From: Ktedonobacteraceae bacterium
GTDB lineage: Bacteria; Chloroflexota; Ktedonobacteria; Ktedonobacterales; Ktedonobacteraceae
Reading direction: 5' to 3'
DNA: 37,493 nt
NCBI GenBank assembly: GCA_025928885.1
Contig: JAICIM010000003.1
Location: forward strand, 1-37,493
A program made the position numbers and the translations under genes. A model generated the notes under the pieces. That model made no database searches, was not told the DNA's origin, and saw nothing but the letters and a program-made list of their open reading frames with translations. Positions 25,270 to 35,205 of this stretch are shown here, piece after piece (the first letter of the stretch is position 1; each line of letters starts with the position of its first letter).

Positions 25270-26148
25270 ATGGAGGAGTTTCGACCGGAAGAGAACCGTT
25301 ATGTCATCGATCAAGAGAGTAGTGTCGAGATGGCCCGGCTCATGGAACTGGATATCCTCACGACGAAGTGTATGGGGAGCCTCTTTCCTGCCGATATCGA
25401 TCTCTCTCTTGTTCACGATGTGCTAGATGTGGCCTGCGGACCCGGGGGCTGGGTATCGGAGGTCGCCTTCGCCCATCCCGAGAAACGGATCGTTGGCGCA
25501 GATATCAGCCATGCGATGCTGAGCTATGCTCGTGCCTATGCTGATGTGCAAGGGTTAAAGAACACTACGTTCTATTATCGCTCTGCTACCGAGCCACTAG
25601 ATTTCCCCGCTAATTCGTTTGATTTCGTTAATTCCCGTTTAATGGTGGGTTTTATGTGGAAAGAGGCCTGGCCGAAATATATACAGGAGTGTGCGCGGAT
25701 CATACGGCCCGGGGGGACCATTCGTTTGACGGAATCTGATTGTGCCAGCGGACTCAGTGCCGGCAATAGCGTAGCCCTTTCGTGGATTAACAGAATGCTG
25801 GTGCGGGCTTTTTGTCGTACCGGGAGAAGTTTTTGCGCTGATGAGGATGGCTATCAGGTTGGCGTCACTCCCATGCTGCCAAAATTCCTAAGAGAAGCAG
25901 GTTTCCAGGACATTCGTGAGCGACCGCATCTCTTAAATTTTTCGGCTGGGACCGAGGTCCATCAGCGAATGATGAAGAATTTGCAGGTCGGGCTTAAATT
26001 GGTACAGCCGTTTTTGCTGAAAACAGGGGTGACAACTGAAGAAGAGGTTGAAAAATATTATCAGCAGGCAATGACTGATTCTATGAGCGAAGACTTCCAG
26101 GCTGCATGGTATTTCACCAGTGTTTATGGCGTGAGAGGAGAAAAATAA
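25270..26148 (+). CDS. Class I SAM-dependent methyltransferase
   Basis: VLDVACGPGGWVSEVAFAHPEKRIVGADISHAML, FPANSFDFVNSRL, ECARIIRPGGTIRLTE. GGAAGGAG RBS. Confidence 0.92.
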   Translation: MEEFRPEENRYVIDQESSVEMARLMELDILTTKCMGSLFPADIDLSLVHDVLDVACGPGGWVSEVAFAHPEKRIVGADISHAMLSYARAYADVQGLKNTTFYYRSATEPLDFPANSFDFVNSRLMVGFMWKEAWPKYIQECARIIRPGGTIRLTESDCASGLSAGNSVALSWINRMLVRAFCRTGRSFCADEDGYQVGVTPMLPKFLREAGFQDIRERPHLLNFSAGTEVHQRMMKNLQVGLKLVQPFLLKTGVTTEEEVEKYYQQAMTDSMSEDFQAAWYFTSVYGVRGEK

Positions 26149-26187
26149 AACGAAGAGGGCTGGCTCACAGGCCAGCCCTCTTCGTTT
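26148..26187. terminator. Bidirectional terminator between methyltransferase (+) and rpe (-)
   Basis: aaacgaagagggctggc-tcacag-gccagccctcttcgttt, 17-bp perfect stem. Confidence 0.85.
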
Positions 26188-26195
26188 GCCCTGAG

Positions 26196-26876
26196 TCAAG
26201 AGCGAGCCGGGATGATGGCCTCGCGCAGACGGTTCATCGACTGCTCCACCGTCTCTTTCTGGTTATAGACGGCGGAACCGGCAACGAGCAAATTAGCTCC
26301 TGTCCGTACAACCTGGGGGATCGTGGTGGCATTGATGCCCCCATCGACCTCAATATCGCAGGAGAGGCCGCGCTGCTCGACCAGCTGGCGAGCCTGCGTG
26401 ATCTTGGAGAGCGTTTCGGGAATCAACTCCTGTCCGCCAAAGCCCGGATTGATCGTCATAATCAGCACAAGATCGATCAGTGGGATCATATCCTGGAGCA
26501 TAAAGACCGGTGTAGATGGGTTGAGTGCAACTCCGGCCTGCTTCCCGGCGGCCTTGATCTTTTGAATATTGCGATGCAGGTGCGGACTGACCTCATAATG
26601 CACGATGATGACATCTGCTCCCGCCTGCGCGAACGTCTCAATATACTCCTGGGGATTGGTAATCATGAGATGCGCTTCCAGCGGCAATTTCGTGCAGCGG
26701 CGCACCGCCTCGACGACCAGCGGCCCCATTGTAATATTGGGGACGAAATGACCATCCATGACATCGATCTGAATACGCTGAGCACCTGCCGCTTCAGCTT
26801 CACGAACCTGCTCACCAAGCCGCGTGAAGTCAGCCGAGAGGATAGAAGGGACAAGCCCGATCCTGGTATGTTCCAC
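26196..26876 (-). CDS. rpe: Ribulose-phosphate 3-epimerase
   Basis: LVPSILSADFTRLGEQVREAEAAGAQRIQIDVMDGHFVPNITMGPLVVEAVR, VLIMTINPGFGGQ. GTG start. Confidence 0.96.
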   Translation of the reverse strand: MEHTRIGLVPSILSADFTRLGEQVREAEAAGAQRIQIDVMDGHFVPNITMGPLVVEAVRRCTKLPLEAHLMITNPQEYIETFAQAGADVIIVHYEVSPHLHRNIQKIKAAGKQAGVALNPSTPVFMLQDMIPLIDLVLIMTINPGFGGQELIPETLSKITQARQLVEQRGLSCDIEVDGGINATTIPQVVRTGANLLVAGSAVYNQKETVEQSMNRLREAIIPARS

Positions 26877-26880
26877 TTTT

Positions 26881-27618
26881 CTATTGCCTCTTTTTTAATG
26901 TCGTCGCAGCCGCGCTATCAAGCATCCAGGTAACTTCGCCCTGTGACGGCTGCACAATTTGCGCCGGGTACTCGTCCGGCTGATGATCGCCCTCCAGCAC
27001 AGCCTGGACCGCATCCTCTTTATCTTTCCCGGTGATCAGGAAGAGAATATGCGTCGCGGCGTTGAGCAGGGGAGGGGTGAAGGTCAGGCGGGCAGGTGGT
27101 GGCTTGGGAACGCTAACCGGCATGACCAGGCGCTGTTGTTCATGCAATGATGCCTGGTGCGGGAAGAGCGAGGCTGTATGTCCTTCTGGACCCATGCCAA
27201 GCTGGATCAGATCAAATTTGGGTACGCCGCTGGTGCCACAAACGTTGCGCATCTCCTGCGCATATGCCTCTGAAGCGGCGTCGCGATCGGCCTCATCAGC
27301 CGGCGTACGATGGATCTGGTTGGCAGGGATTGGCACCTTGCTCAGCAAGACCTCTTGAGCCATATGGTAGTTGCTGTCAGGGCTATCGGCAGGGACGCAG
27401 CGCTCATCAGACCAGAAAACCTCGACCAGATTCCAATCAATCTGGCTGACATATGGCTCAGTTGCCAGCAGGCCATACAATTTTTTCGGTGTGTTGCCGC
27501 CCGAGAGGGCGAGCGTAAAGCGTCCATGCGTCACAATCGATTCCTGGGCAACCCGGACGATGTATCGGGCCGCCTCATGACTCAAAATGTCGGTATCAGG
27601 ATAAATGGCAATATGCAT
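26881..27618 (-). CDS. pgl: 6-phosphogluconolactonase
   Basis: GRFTLALSGGNTPKKLYGLLA, VFWSDERCVPADSPDSNYHMAQEVLL, LGMGPEGHTASLFP. Confidence 0.95.
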   Translation of the reverse strand: MHIAIYPDTDILSHEAARYIVRVAQESIVTHGRFTLALSGGNTPKKLYGLLATEPYVSQIDWNLVEVFWSDERCVPADSPDSNYHMAQEVLLSKVPIPANQIHRTPADEADRDAASEAYAQEMRNVCGTSGVPKFDLIQLGMGPEGHTASLFPHQASLHEQQRLVMPVSVPKPPPARLTFTPPLLNAATHILFLITGKDKEDAVQAVLEGDHQPDEYPAQIVQPSQGEVTWMLDSAAATTLKKRQ

Positions 27619-27633
27619 ACCTGCTCCTACGTG

Positions 27634-28902
27634 TTATTCGGCGAGCATCTCAAACACTTCGTGTAATGCCGCCTCATAAAGGTGGTCGCGACCGATAATT
27701 TCTAGTTCATCATGTAACAGAATGCTGGCGTCTTGCGGTGTCGCGACGTTAACGTTGCGTTGTGGGAGCGCTCCTCCCTCCTCTGGCAAATGAGCAGAAG
27801 TAAGGACGTTATCGGTCTCGTCCTCGCGATTAATTGTGAACGTGGCACGCTTATTCTCGACGGTGCTGCTCAGGCGCACCAGACAGAGCGACCCTGGCTG
27901 TATCCCCGATTGCACGCGTGGTCGAATGTGAATGCTGCCTTGTCCACTATGTCCCAGTTTTGTGGTGGTCTCCTTGCCGGGAAGGTCCATGTGCAGCGGC
28001 CCCGTATTGCGCACAATATTCCAGATATGTGTGCCGGTCTCGGGATCATGCAGGTTCTCTTCGCCGCCGTTGACCTTCCAGTTTAGACTATTTTTCAGCC
28101 ACCCCGCCAGCAATAGGGCGCGGGTGGGATTGGGAGAGATATCTCCCTGCTCATTGGCAAGGTGTCCAGCAATAGGCGCAACGGCATGTTCCACCTCGAT
28201 ATTGTAGACACCGGCCAGGTATGGTTTATAGGCAGGTACATCAAAAAACTGAGCAACAAGCTGCCGCCAGGGAGTGATGCGGCCCCAGTTGAGGTCACTC
28301 AATGCACTATCAGGCACTTCTTGTAAGAAGGTTGAAAGTGTACTGACGCTCTGTTCAGGAGTAAGGAACGTATTTGAATCGACAATGACTCTGCTACTCA
28401 GATCGGTTAGCTTGTGTAGAATGGTCTCATCCTGGGGAGGATCGCCCAACCACCATAAGTAGATCGGCAGATCGGGTTTGAGTAGCGGCTGAATAAGGGA
28501 CGCAGAGGCGCGAGTGGCTGCACCAGAGGCCAGGATTGTGACCTGCTCGAAGCTGTGGCGCATAATGTCGGAAATGATAGGAAACGAGCGCAGAGTGGCC
28601 CACGTCGTAACATCGGTGGGAGACTCTGCGCTCGTGTCCAGAATCAACAAGACAACTCGCGCGATATGCGTACTAGAAAGGTTGCGCAGGAGTGCGCTTG
28701 CACGCTGGGCAGAAGGAATATCTTGCGCACAAATCACAAAATTGAGGACACTCGTACGCACATTCATGTTCTGGCTGATACGCACGTTATCAGCCGACAT
28801 ACGCCAGAAGTAGGAGAGAGTTGTCTCCACCTCTTCCATGCGTACCACTTTACCTGCCCAGGGTAAACGCACCCCTGGGGTCTCGGCGATTTCCTTTGTC
28901 AT
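27634..28902 (-). CDS. opcA: Glucose-6-phosphate dehydrogenase assembly protein OpcA
   Basis: OpcA-like pattern (LIQPLLKPDLPIYLWWLGDPP, LSDLNWGRITPWRQLVAQFFD) directly downstream of zwf. Confidence 0.9.
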   Translation of the reverse strand: MTKEIAETPGVRLPWAGKVVRMEEVETTLSYFWRMSADNVRISQNMNVRTSVLNFVICAQDIPSAQRASALLRNLSSTHIARVVLLILDTSAESPTDVTTWATLRSFPIISDIMRHSFEQVTILASGAATRASASLIQPLLKPDLPIYLWWLGDPPQDETILHKLTDLSSRVIVDSNTFLTPEQSVSTLSTFLQEVPDSALSDLNWGRITPWRQLVAQFFDVPAYKPYLAGVYNIEVEHAVAPIAGHLANEQGDISPNPTRALLLAGWLKNSLNWKVNGGEENLHDPETGTHIWNIVRNTGPLHMDLPGKETTTKLGHSGQGSIHIRPRVQSGIQPGSLCLVRLSSTVENKRATFTINREDETDNVLTSAHLPEEGGALPQRNVNVATPQDASILLHDELEIIGRDHLYEAALHEVFEMLAE

Positions 28903-28989
28903 TCCCGAACCCCTTCATAGTTTGAACCGCGATGTTCGCAAGGACGGCACTGTGCTAACGTTTTCGTCACTACAAACCAAAGGTTGAGA

Positions 28990-30540
28990 CTAGGGTCTGC
29001 GCCACCGATACCCTTCACGCCAGATAAATTCGTCGGCAGCCTGTGGACCCCAGGTGCCAGACTCATAGGTCAGAATGCTGGAACGTGGTTCATTCTGCCA
29101 CTCGTCGAGAATGCCCTGAACAAAGCTCCAGGCTGCTTCTACCTCATCGCGTCGGGTAAAGAGGGTAGAGTCGCCAAGCATGCAATCGAGCAGAAGGCGT
29201 TCGTATGCCTCCGGTTGCTGGCGTACAAAAGATGAGCCATAGAAAAAGTCCATATTCACGGAGCGGATCTGCATATCCGTACCTGGCACTTTAGCACCAA
29301 ACTTGAGCGAGATGCCTTCGTCTGGCTGGATGCGCAGCGTTAACGTGTTTGGCTCAACCTGTCCCTGGGCATCACTGCGCTTAAAGAGCATTAGCGGTGC
29401 CGTTTTAAATTGGATCGCAATTTCGGTAACGCGCTTTGGTAGATGTTTCCCAGTCCGTAAGTAGAATGGTACGCCTGCCCAGCGCCAGTTGTCAATAAAA
29501 AGTTTCATGGCGACGTAGGTTTCGGTCGTCGAGGCTGGATTGACCCCGTTTTCTTCCAGGTAGCTAGGAACCTGCTGACCGCTGACCCAGCCCGGCCCAT
29601 ACTGCGCACGAATAGTGTTATTGATCACATCGCGTCCCACCAGTGGCTGGAGGGCATGCAACACCTTGACCTTTTCGTCATGAACTGCATTCGCTTCAAA
29701 GGCGATCGGTGGCTCCATTGCGACCAGCGTTAGCAGTTGAAGCATATGGTTTTGCACCATATCGCGAATGGCCCCGGATTCTTCATAGTAGGCTCCACGA
29801 CCTTCGATACCGATGTTCTCGGCCACCGTGATCTGGACGTGATCGACGTAGCGCCGGTTCCAGATCGGCTCGAAAATGCCGTTCGCCAGGCGGAAGACCA
29901 GGATGTTCTGGACCGTCTCTTTTCCAAGATAGTGGTCGATACGATAGACCTGATCCTCTTTAAAGACCTTACCGACCTGACGATTGAGTTCGCGGGCCGA
30001 GGGCAGATCGTGTCCGAACGGCTTTTCGACAATGATGCGCGTCCAGCCTTTGCGGTTCCTGTTCAGGCCAGCCGCACCAAGATTCTGGATGATTTCTGGG
30101 TATTGGCTGGGAGGCGTGGACAGATAGAAGATGCGATTCCCGCTGGTGCCACGCTCCTGATCGAGCTTGTTTAACAGGTTTGCCAGCTTTTCGTACCCAG
30201 CAGGATCATGGAAGTTGGATTGCAGGTAGAAAAGGCCGGAGGCAAAACTCTCCCACACCTGGGGGTTAACGGGCTTTTGCCGCGAAAATTCGTTCACCGA
30301 GTCAAGCGCTTGTTTACGAAACGTTTCATCGTCGTAGGGGCGTCGTGCAAAGCCTACGACCGAGAAGCCCGCAGGGAGGGGATGCTCCAGCGCCAGATTA
30401 TAGAGCGCTGGGAGCAACTTGCGGTGCGTCAGGTCACCGGTTGAACCAAAGATGACCATGACGCACGGTTCAGGGCTTTGTTTAATGCGTAGCCCCTCTC
30501 GTAATGGGTTGGGCGCCTCGACTACGCTACGTTGAGGCAT
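28990..30540 (-). CDS. zwf: Glucose-6-phosphate 1-dehydrogenase
   Basis: VIFGSTGDLTHRKLLPALYNL, RIDHYLGKETVQNILVFRLANGIFEPIWNR. Start 30540 with AGGAGA. Confidence 0.97.
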   Translation of the reverse strand: MPQRSVVEAPNPLREGLRIKQSPEPCVMVIFGSTGDLTHRKLLPALYNLALEHPLPAGFSVVGFARRPYDDETFRKQALDSVNEFSRQKPVNPQVWESFASGLFYLQSNFHDPAGYEKLANLLNKLDQERGTSGNRIFYLSTPPSQYPEIIQNLGAAGLNRNRKGWTRIIVEKPFGHDLPSARELNRQVGKVFKEDQVYRIDHYLGKETVQNILVFRLANGIFEPIWNRRYVDHVQITVAENIGIEGRGAYYEESGAIRDMVQNHMLQLLTLVAMEPPIAFEANAVHDEKVKVLHALQPLVGRDVINNTIRAQYGPGWVSGQQVPSYLEENGVNPASTTETYVAMKLFIDNWRWAGVPFYLRTGKHLPKRVTEIAIQFKTAPLMLFKRSDAQGQVEPNTLTLRIQPDEGISLKFGAKVPGTDMQIRSVNMDFFYGSSFVRQQPEAYERLLLDCMLGDSTLFTRRDEVEAAWSFVQGILDEWQNEPRSSILTYESGTWGPQAADEFIWREGYRWRRP

Positions 30541-30576
30541 GAGCAATCTCCTGATATATTTGCTAGAAAATTTTTG

Positions 30577-31479
30577 TTATTCTGCTGATTTGACGGCGTG
30601 GCCCCCAAATTCCTTACGCAGAGCCGCAATAACCTTTGCGGTGAAGGATTCGTCCTGACGTGAGCGGAAACGCTCAAGCAGAGAAAGAGTAATCACAGGT
30701 GCCGGGACATCGGTGTCGATGGCTTGTTGGACGGTCCAGCGACCTTCGCCGGAGTCTTCGACATAGCCCCGAATGCCCGAAAGATCGGAATCATGCTCAA
30801 AGGCAAGTTCCGCCAGTTCGAGCAGCCAGGAACGCACTACGCTGCCCTGGTTCCACAGATGAGAAATGGCATGCAGATCAAGGTCATACTGTTTGGCCGC
30901 TTGCAGGATTTCAAAACCCTCTCCATATGCCTGAAGCATACCATATTCGATACCATTATGCACCATTTTGACAAAATGACCAGCGCCGGCAGGACCACAA
31001 TGCAGATAGCCATCGGGTGGTGCCAGCGATTTGATGATCGGCTCGACATGTTCAAAGGTAGCTTTTTCGCCGCCAACCATCATACAATAGCCGACCTTCA
31101 AGCCCCAGATACCACCGCTGGTGCCGGCATCCATGAACTGGAAGCCCTGTGCGGTCAATTCCTGACTGCGACGAATCGAGTCGTGATAGTTGGAGTTTCC
31201 CCCGTCGATAATGATATCGCCCTTACTGAGTAGCGGCGTCACTTCGTTAATCATGTCGTCGGTTGCCTGACCAGAAGGGACCATAATCCAGACGATACGT
31301 GGCGTGTGTAGCTTCTCAACCAGTTCCTGTATGCTATACGCGCCCTGTGCGCCTTCCGTTACAATCTCATCCGTCTTGGCGGCGGTGCGGTTCCATGCGA
31401 CGACGGTATGCCCGTCACGCAGCAAGCGACGAACCATGTTAGCGCCCATGCGCCCCAATCCAATAAAGCCGATCTCCAT
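30577..31479 (-). CDS. gnd: 6-phosphogluconate dehydrogenase, short (YqeC/GndA-type)
   Basis: MEIGFIGLGRMGANMVRRLLRDGH, IIDGGNSNYHDSIRR, DAGTSGGIWGL, GPAGAGHFVKMVHNGIEYGMLQAYGEGFE; 300-aa length. Confidence 0.94.
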   Translation of the reverse strand: MEIGFIGLGRMGANMVRRLLRDGHTVVAWNRTAAKTDEIVTEGAQGAYSIQELVEKLHTPRIVWIMVPSGQATDDMINEVTPLLSKGDIIIDGGNSNYHDSIRRSQELTAQGFQFMDAGTSGGIWGLKVGYCMMVGGEKATFEHVEPIIKSLAPPDGYLHCGPAGAGHFVKMVHNGIEYGMLQAYGEGFEILQAAKQYDLDLHAISHLWNQGSVVRSWLLELAELAFEHDSDLSGIRGYVEDSGEGRWTVQQAIDTDVPAPVITLSLLERFRSRQDESFTAKVIAALRKEFGGHAVKSAE

Positions 31480-31616
31480 GTTTTTCTCCTTACAACTGAC
31501 GGGCGAAAACTATTTCGTTGCCCATACGAGTGTTGTTATTTTCATTCTGTTAAAATAGTCGATCAACGGCACGACGGCAGCATCATCTCTGCATCCATGC
31601 TGTTGTGCTCAGTAAG

Positions 31617-31642
31617 AGGGACAGCGCTTGTCCGCTGTCCCT
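31617..31642. repeat. Hairpin between tal and gnd
   Basis: agggacagcg-cttgtc-cgctgtccct, perfect 10-bp stem, no U-tract. Confidence 0.7.
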
Positions 31643-31701
31643 GCTCACTCAAGCGTGATGAACTTGATGACTGTGTGCTGAATCGGTTGCGATGCCTGTG
31701 A

Positions 31702-32844
31702 TTAGTGCGCAACCTGACCGGCGATTGTCTGCCTCTTGCTCTCGATCCCGGCAAACAACTGATGGAACGAGTCGGCAAATTTCTTGACGCCCTCGTCCTG
31801 GAGCTGTTGCGTGATCTGCTGGTATGAGATGCCCTGGTTTTCCAGGTCATCCAGCGTGGCCTTTGCTCCGGCGATATCGTTTCCGATGGTCTTGCTGACC
31901 TTACCATGATCGCGGAAGTTAACGATGGTCTCCAGCGGCATCGTATCGACCGTATCGGGTCCGACCAACTCCTCAGCATACAATACGTCGCGATAAGCGG
32001 GATTCTTGGTGCTGGTGCTGGCCCAGAGCGGGCGCTGCACATGTGCGCCGACGTGCTTGAGCGACTCGAAGCGCGGCGTGCCGAAGATGCGCTCGAACTC
32101 CTGGTAGACCAGACGGGCATTGGCAATCGCGGCCTTGCCTTCCAGGCTCTTGAGCTTCTGCTGTTCGGCGGCATCGCTGGTGGCCTTGATTTTGTCGTCG
32201 AGCAGCTTGTCAACCAGCGTATCCACGCGGCTTACAAAGAAGCTGGCGACCGAGGCAAGCGTGCTGACATCCTCTCCCGCGCCGTTGCGATCTTCCAATG
32301 CGCGGATATACGCATCGGCCACATCGCGATAGCTGTCCAGCGAGAAGATCAGCGTGATGTTGACGTTGATCCCTTTGCGCAGGGTCTCGTAGATGGCCGG
32401 AATGCCCTCACGGGTCGCCGGGATCTTAATCATCAGGTTGGGGCGCTCAACCAGCTTCCAGAAGCGCTCCGCCTCATTGATTGTTCCCTGGGTATCATGA
32501 GCCAGCTCAGGAGAGACCTCCAGGCTGACGTAGCCGTCTTTGCCCTCGCTGCTGTCATAGATTGGGCGCAGCAGGTCGGCAACAGTGCGGATGTCGGCGA
32601 TCACGACATCTTCGTAAATCTCGTTGGTGTTTTTGCCCGCTTTGACCAGCTCTGTGATCTGCTCATCATAAGCATGGCCTGCGCTGATCGATTTCTCGAA
32701 AATGGTGGGGTTGGCGGTGACGCCGACGACACCATCTTCGTCCAGCATCTTTTTAAATTTACCAGATGCAAGCTGAGCGCGATCGATATTGTCGTACCAG
32801 ACGCTTTGTCCCTGATCTTTCAGTTGCAACAGTGGATTTGTCAT
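31702..32844 (-). CDS. tal: Transaldolase
   Basis: MTNPLLQLKDQGQSVWYDNIDRAQL, GVTANPTIFEKSI, IKIPATREGIPAI, RPLWASTSTKNPAYRDVLYAEELVGPDTVDTMP. Confidence 0.96.
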   Translation of the reverse strand: MTNPLLQLKDQGQSVWYDNIDRAQLASGKFKKMLDEDGVVGVTANPTIFEKSISAGHAYDEQITELVKAGKNTNEIYEDVVIADIRTVADLLRPIYDSSEGKDGYVSLEVSPELAHDTQGTINEAERFWKLVERPNLMIKIPATREGIPAIYETLRKGINVNITLIFSLDSYRDVADAYIRALEDRNGAGEDVSTLASVASFFVSRVDTLVDKLLDDKIKATSDAAEQQKLKSLEGKAAIANARLVYQEFERIFGTPRFESLKHVGAHVQRPLWASTSTKNPAYRDVLYAEELVGPDTVDTMPLETIVNFRDHGKVSKTIGNDIAGAKATLDDLENQGISYQQITQQLQDEGVKKFADSFHQLFAGIESKRQTIAGQVAH

Positions 32845-32868
32845 GTTGTGTCTACCTTTCAATGTGTT

Positions 32869-32910
32869 CCATGTTGCTGCGTGCGTTTGCCGCTTTGTGC
32901 AGCAACATGG
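32869..32910. repeat. 12-bp perfect inverted repeat just upstream of tal
   Basis: ccatgttgctgc (32869-32880) / gcagcaacatgg (32899-32910), 18-nt loop. Confidence 0.75.
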
Positions 32911-33024
32911 ACGATTCCCTACAATGTTTGCTCTTACCTTTACTCTCTATAATGTACGCAACCTCTATGCGGGGGTACGAGAGCCGTTCGTGGCTGCGTG
33001 CTCAATCGCGCAACCATGAAACGA

Positions 33025-35037
33025 TTAGAGTACCTTTTTGGCCTGCTCTACGATATTGTCAGCGGTGAAACCGAACTTCTGGAAGACCGTTTTGGCAGGA
33101 GCGGAAGCGCCGAAATGATTGAGGGTCACGGTTGTCCCCTGCAAGCCGACATAGCGGTCCCAACCCATCGGAGAGGCCGCTTCAATGGCGACGCGAGCGG
33201 TGACGCTCTTTGGCAGAACCGCCTCTTTATACTCTGCGCTTTGTTCCTCAAACAATTCCCAACTGGGCATACTTACTACACGAACGGCTATCCCCTCTTG
33301 ATGCAACTTATTGGCAGCATCCAGGGCGAGCGAAACCTCGGAGCCGGTGGCGATGAGGATGATCTGAGGAACACCTTCGCTATCTTGTAGCACGTACGCG
33401 CCCTTTGCGGTGTTACTTGCCGCGCCCAGTTGTGAGCGATCGAGCGTCGGGAGTGCCTGTCTGGTCAGCGCAAGGGCGACCGGGCCATGATGACTGATTG
33501 CTATGCGCCACGCCTCCGCCGTCTCGTTGGCATCGCCAGGACGCAGCACGGTCAGACCAGGAATGGCACGCAGAGCCGCCACCTGCTCAACTGGCTGGTG
33601 TGTGGGGCCATCTTCGCCCACGCCAATGCTATCGTGCGTGAAGACATAGATCGTCTTGATGCCCATCAGCGCGGCCAGCCGGATCGGTGGACGCATGTAG
33701 TCCGAGAAGATCAGGAACGTTGCGCCGAAGGGGATCAGGCCACCATAGAGGGACATACCATTCATGACGCTGCCCATTGCATGTTCGCGGATGCCGAAAT
33801 GCATGTTGCGTCCGTTCTCATCCGGTCCGAAGTCGCCCAGTCCCTTGACATAGGTATTGGTCGAAGGGGCCAGGTCAGCCGAACCGCCGATGAGGTTGGG
33901 CAGTTTGGGCGCAATGGCGCTCAGTGTTTTGCCGGAGGCGGCGCGGCTGGCGAGTGCCTCACCAGTTGCGAACGTCGGAATATCGCTATCCCAGCCCTCT
34001 GCTAGCTGCCCGCTCAGCTCTTGCTGCCACCGGGCTGCCAGTTCGGGATACGCGGATGCATAGGCGTTGAAGCGTTCCTGCCAATCCTGCTCCTGGGCTG
34101 CGCCACGCTCGACGGCCTGCCGATAATAGGTGAGGCTCTCTTCAGGAACATAGAACGGCTCCTCTGAGGGCCAGTTGAGGTTGCGCTTGGTGAGAAGCAC
34201 CTCGTCTGCTCCCAGCGGCTCGCCGTGCGCCTTCGAGCTATCTTGCTTGTTGGGGCTGCCGAAACCGATGTGGGTGCGGACAATGATCAGCGAGGGGCGC
34301 TCGTCGGCCTGAGCTGCCAGGATCGCCTGTTCCACTGAGGCCAGATCGTTGACATCAGCGACGCGCTGAACGTGCCAGTGATACGCTTCAAAGCGGCGGC
34401 CAACATCTTCGCCAAATGCCAGATTGGTTGAGCCTTCGATGGTAATGCTGTTGTCGTCGTAGAAGTAGATCAGTTTGCCCAGCTTTAAGAAACCGGCCAG
34501 AGAGGCAGCTTCGGCTGTAACACCCTCCATCAGGTCGCCGTCGCTGGCAATGGCGTAGATATAGTGGTCGATCAGGGTGTGATCGGGGCGGTTGTACTGG
34601 CTGGCGCGGAAGCGTTCTGCAATCGCCATGCCAACGCCATTGGCGAAGCCCTGACCAAGCGGACCGGTGGTGGTCTCGACGCCCGGGGTGTGTCCGTATT
34701 CCGGGTGTCCGGCAGTGCGGCTTCCCCACTGACGGAAACTCTTCAGTTCTTCAAGCGGCAGATCGTAGCCGGTGAGATGGAGCATGCTATAGAGCAGCAT
34801 GGACGCGTGACCAGCGGAAAGGATAAAGCGGTCGCGGTTGGCCCATGCAGGATTGCGTGGATTGTAGTGCATGAACCGGGTCCAGAGCAGGTAGGTGAGG
34901 GGGGCAAGGGCCATCGCAGTGCCGGGATGCCCGGAGTTGGCTTTCTGGACCCCATCCATCGCGAGCGTGCGAATCGTATTGATGCAAAGCTCTTCCAGAG
35001 TATTCTTCTGGATGGGCGTCTGTTCCTGTATTGTCAT
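33025..35037 (-). CDS. tkt: Transketolase
   Basis: [79 protein letters not shown]. Confidence 0.97.
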   Translation of the reverse strand: MTIQEQTPIQKNTLEELCINTIRTLAMDGVQKANSGHPGTAMALAPLTYLLWTRFMHYNPRNPAWANRDRFILSAGHASMLLYSMLHLTGYDLPLEELKSFRQWGSRTAGHPEYGHTPGVETTTGPLGQGFANGVGMAIAERFRASQYNRPDHTLIDHYIYAIASDGDLMEGVTAEAASLAGFLKLGKLIYFYDDNSITIEGSTNLAFGEDVGRRFEAYHWHVQRVADVNDLASVEQAILAAQADERPSLIIVRTHIGFGSPNKQDSSKAHGEPLGADEVLLTKRNLNWPSEEPFYVPEESLTYYRQAVERGAAQEQDWQERFNAYASAYPELAARWQQELSGQLAEGWDSDIPTFATGEALASRAASGKTLSAIAPKLPNLIGGSADLAPSTNTYVKGLGDFGPDENGRNMHFGIREHAMGSVMNGMSLYGGLIPFGATFLIFSDYMRPPIRLAALMGIKTIYVFTHDSIGVGEDGPTHQPVEQVAALRAIPGLTVLRPGDANETAEAWRIAISHHGPVALALTRQALPTLDRSQLGAASNTAKGAYVLQDSEGVPQIILIATGSEVSLALDAANKLHQEGIAVRVVSMPSWELFEEQSAEYKEAVLPKSVTARVAIEAASPMGWDRYVGLQGTTVTLNHFGASAPAKTVFQKFGFTADNIVEQAKKVL

Positions 35038-35205
35038 CAATCCTCCGTGTACGTTTTGATTTATTGTATCTGATACACTAAGTCGTTACCCATATCATAT
35101 CACATCCTCTCCCAAAAGGTAGTGGTTGAGACGTGCTGATATTTGGGCCAATCGATGTTTAGGGTAACTATGTGTGCAACTTGCTCAAAAATATGGTTGC
35201 TTCTC

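Noticed and set aside
31906-32952. 348-aa plus-strand ORF
   Set aside because: Antisense shadow of transaldolase caused by high GC codon bias.
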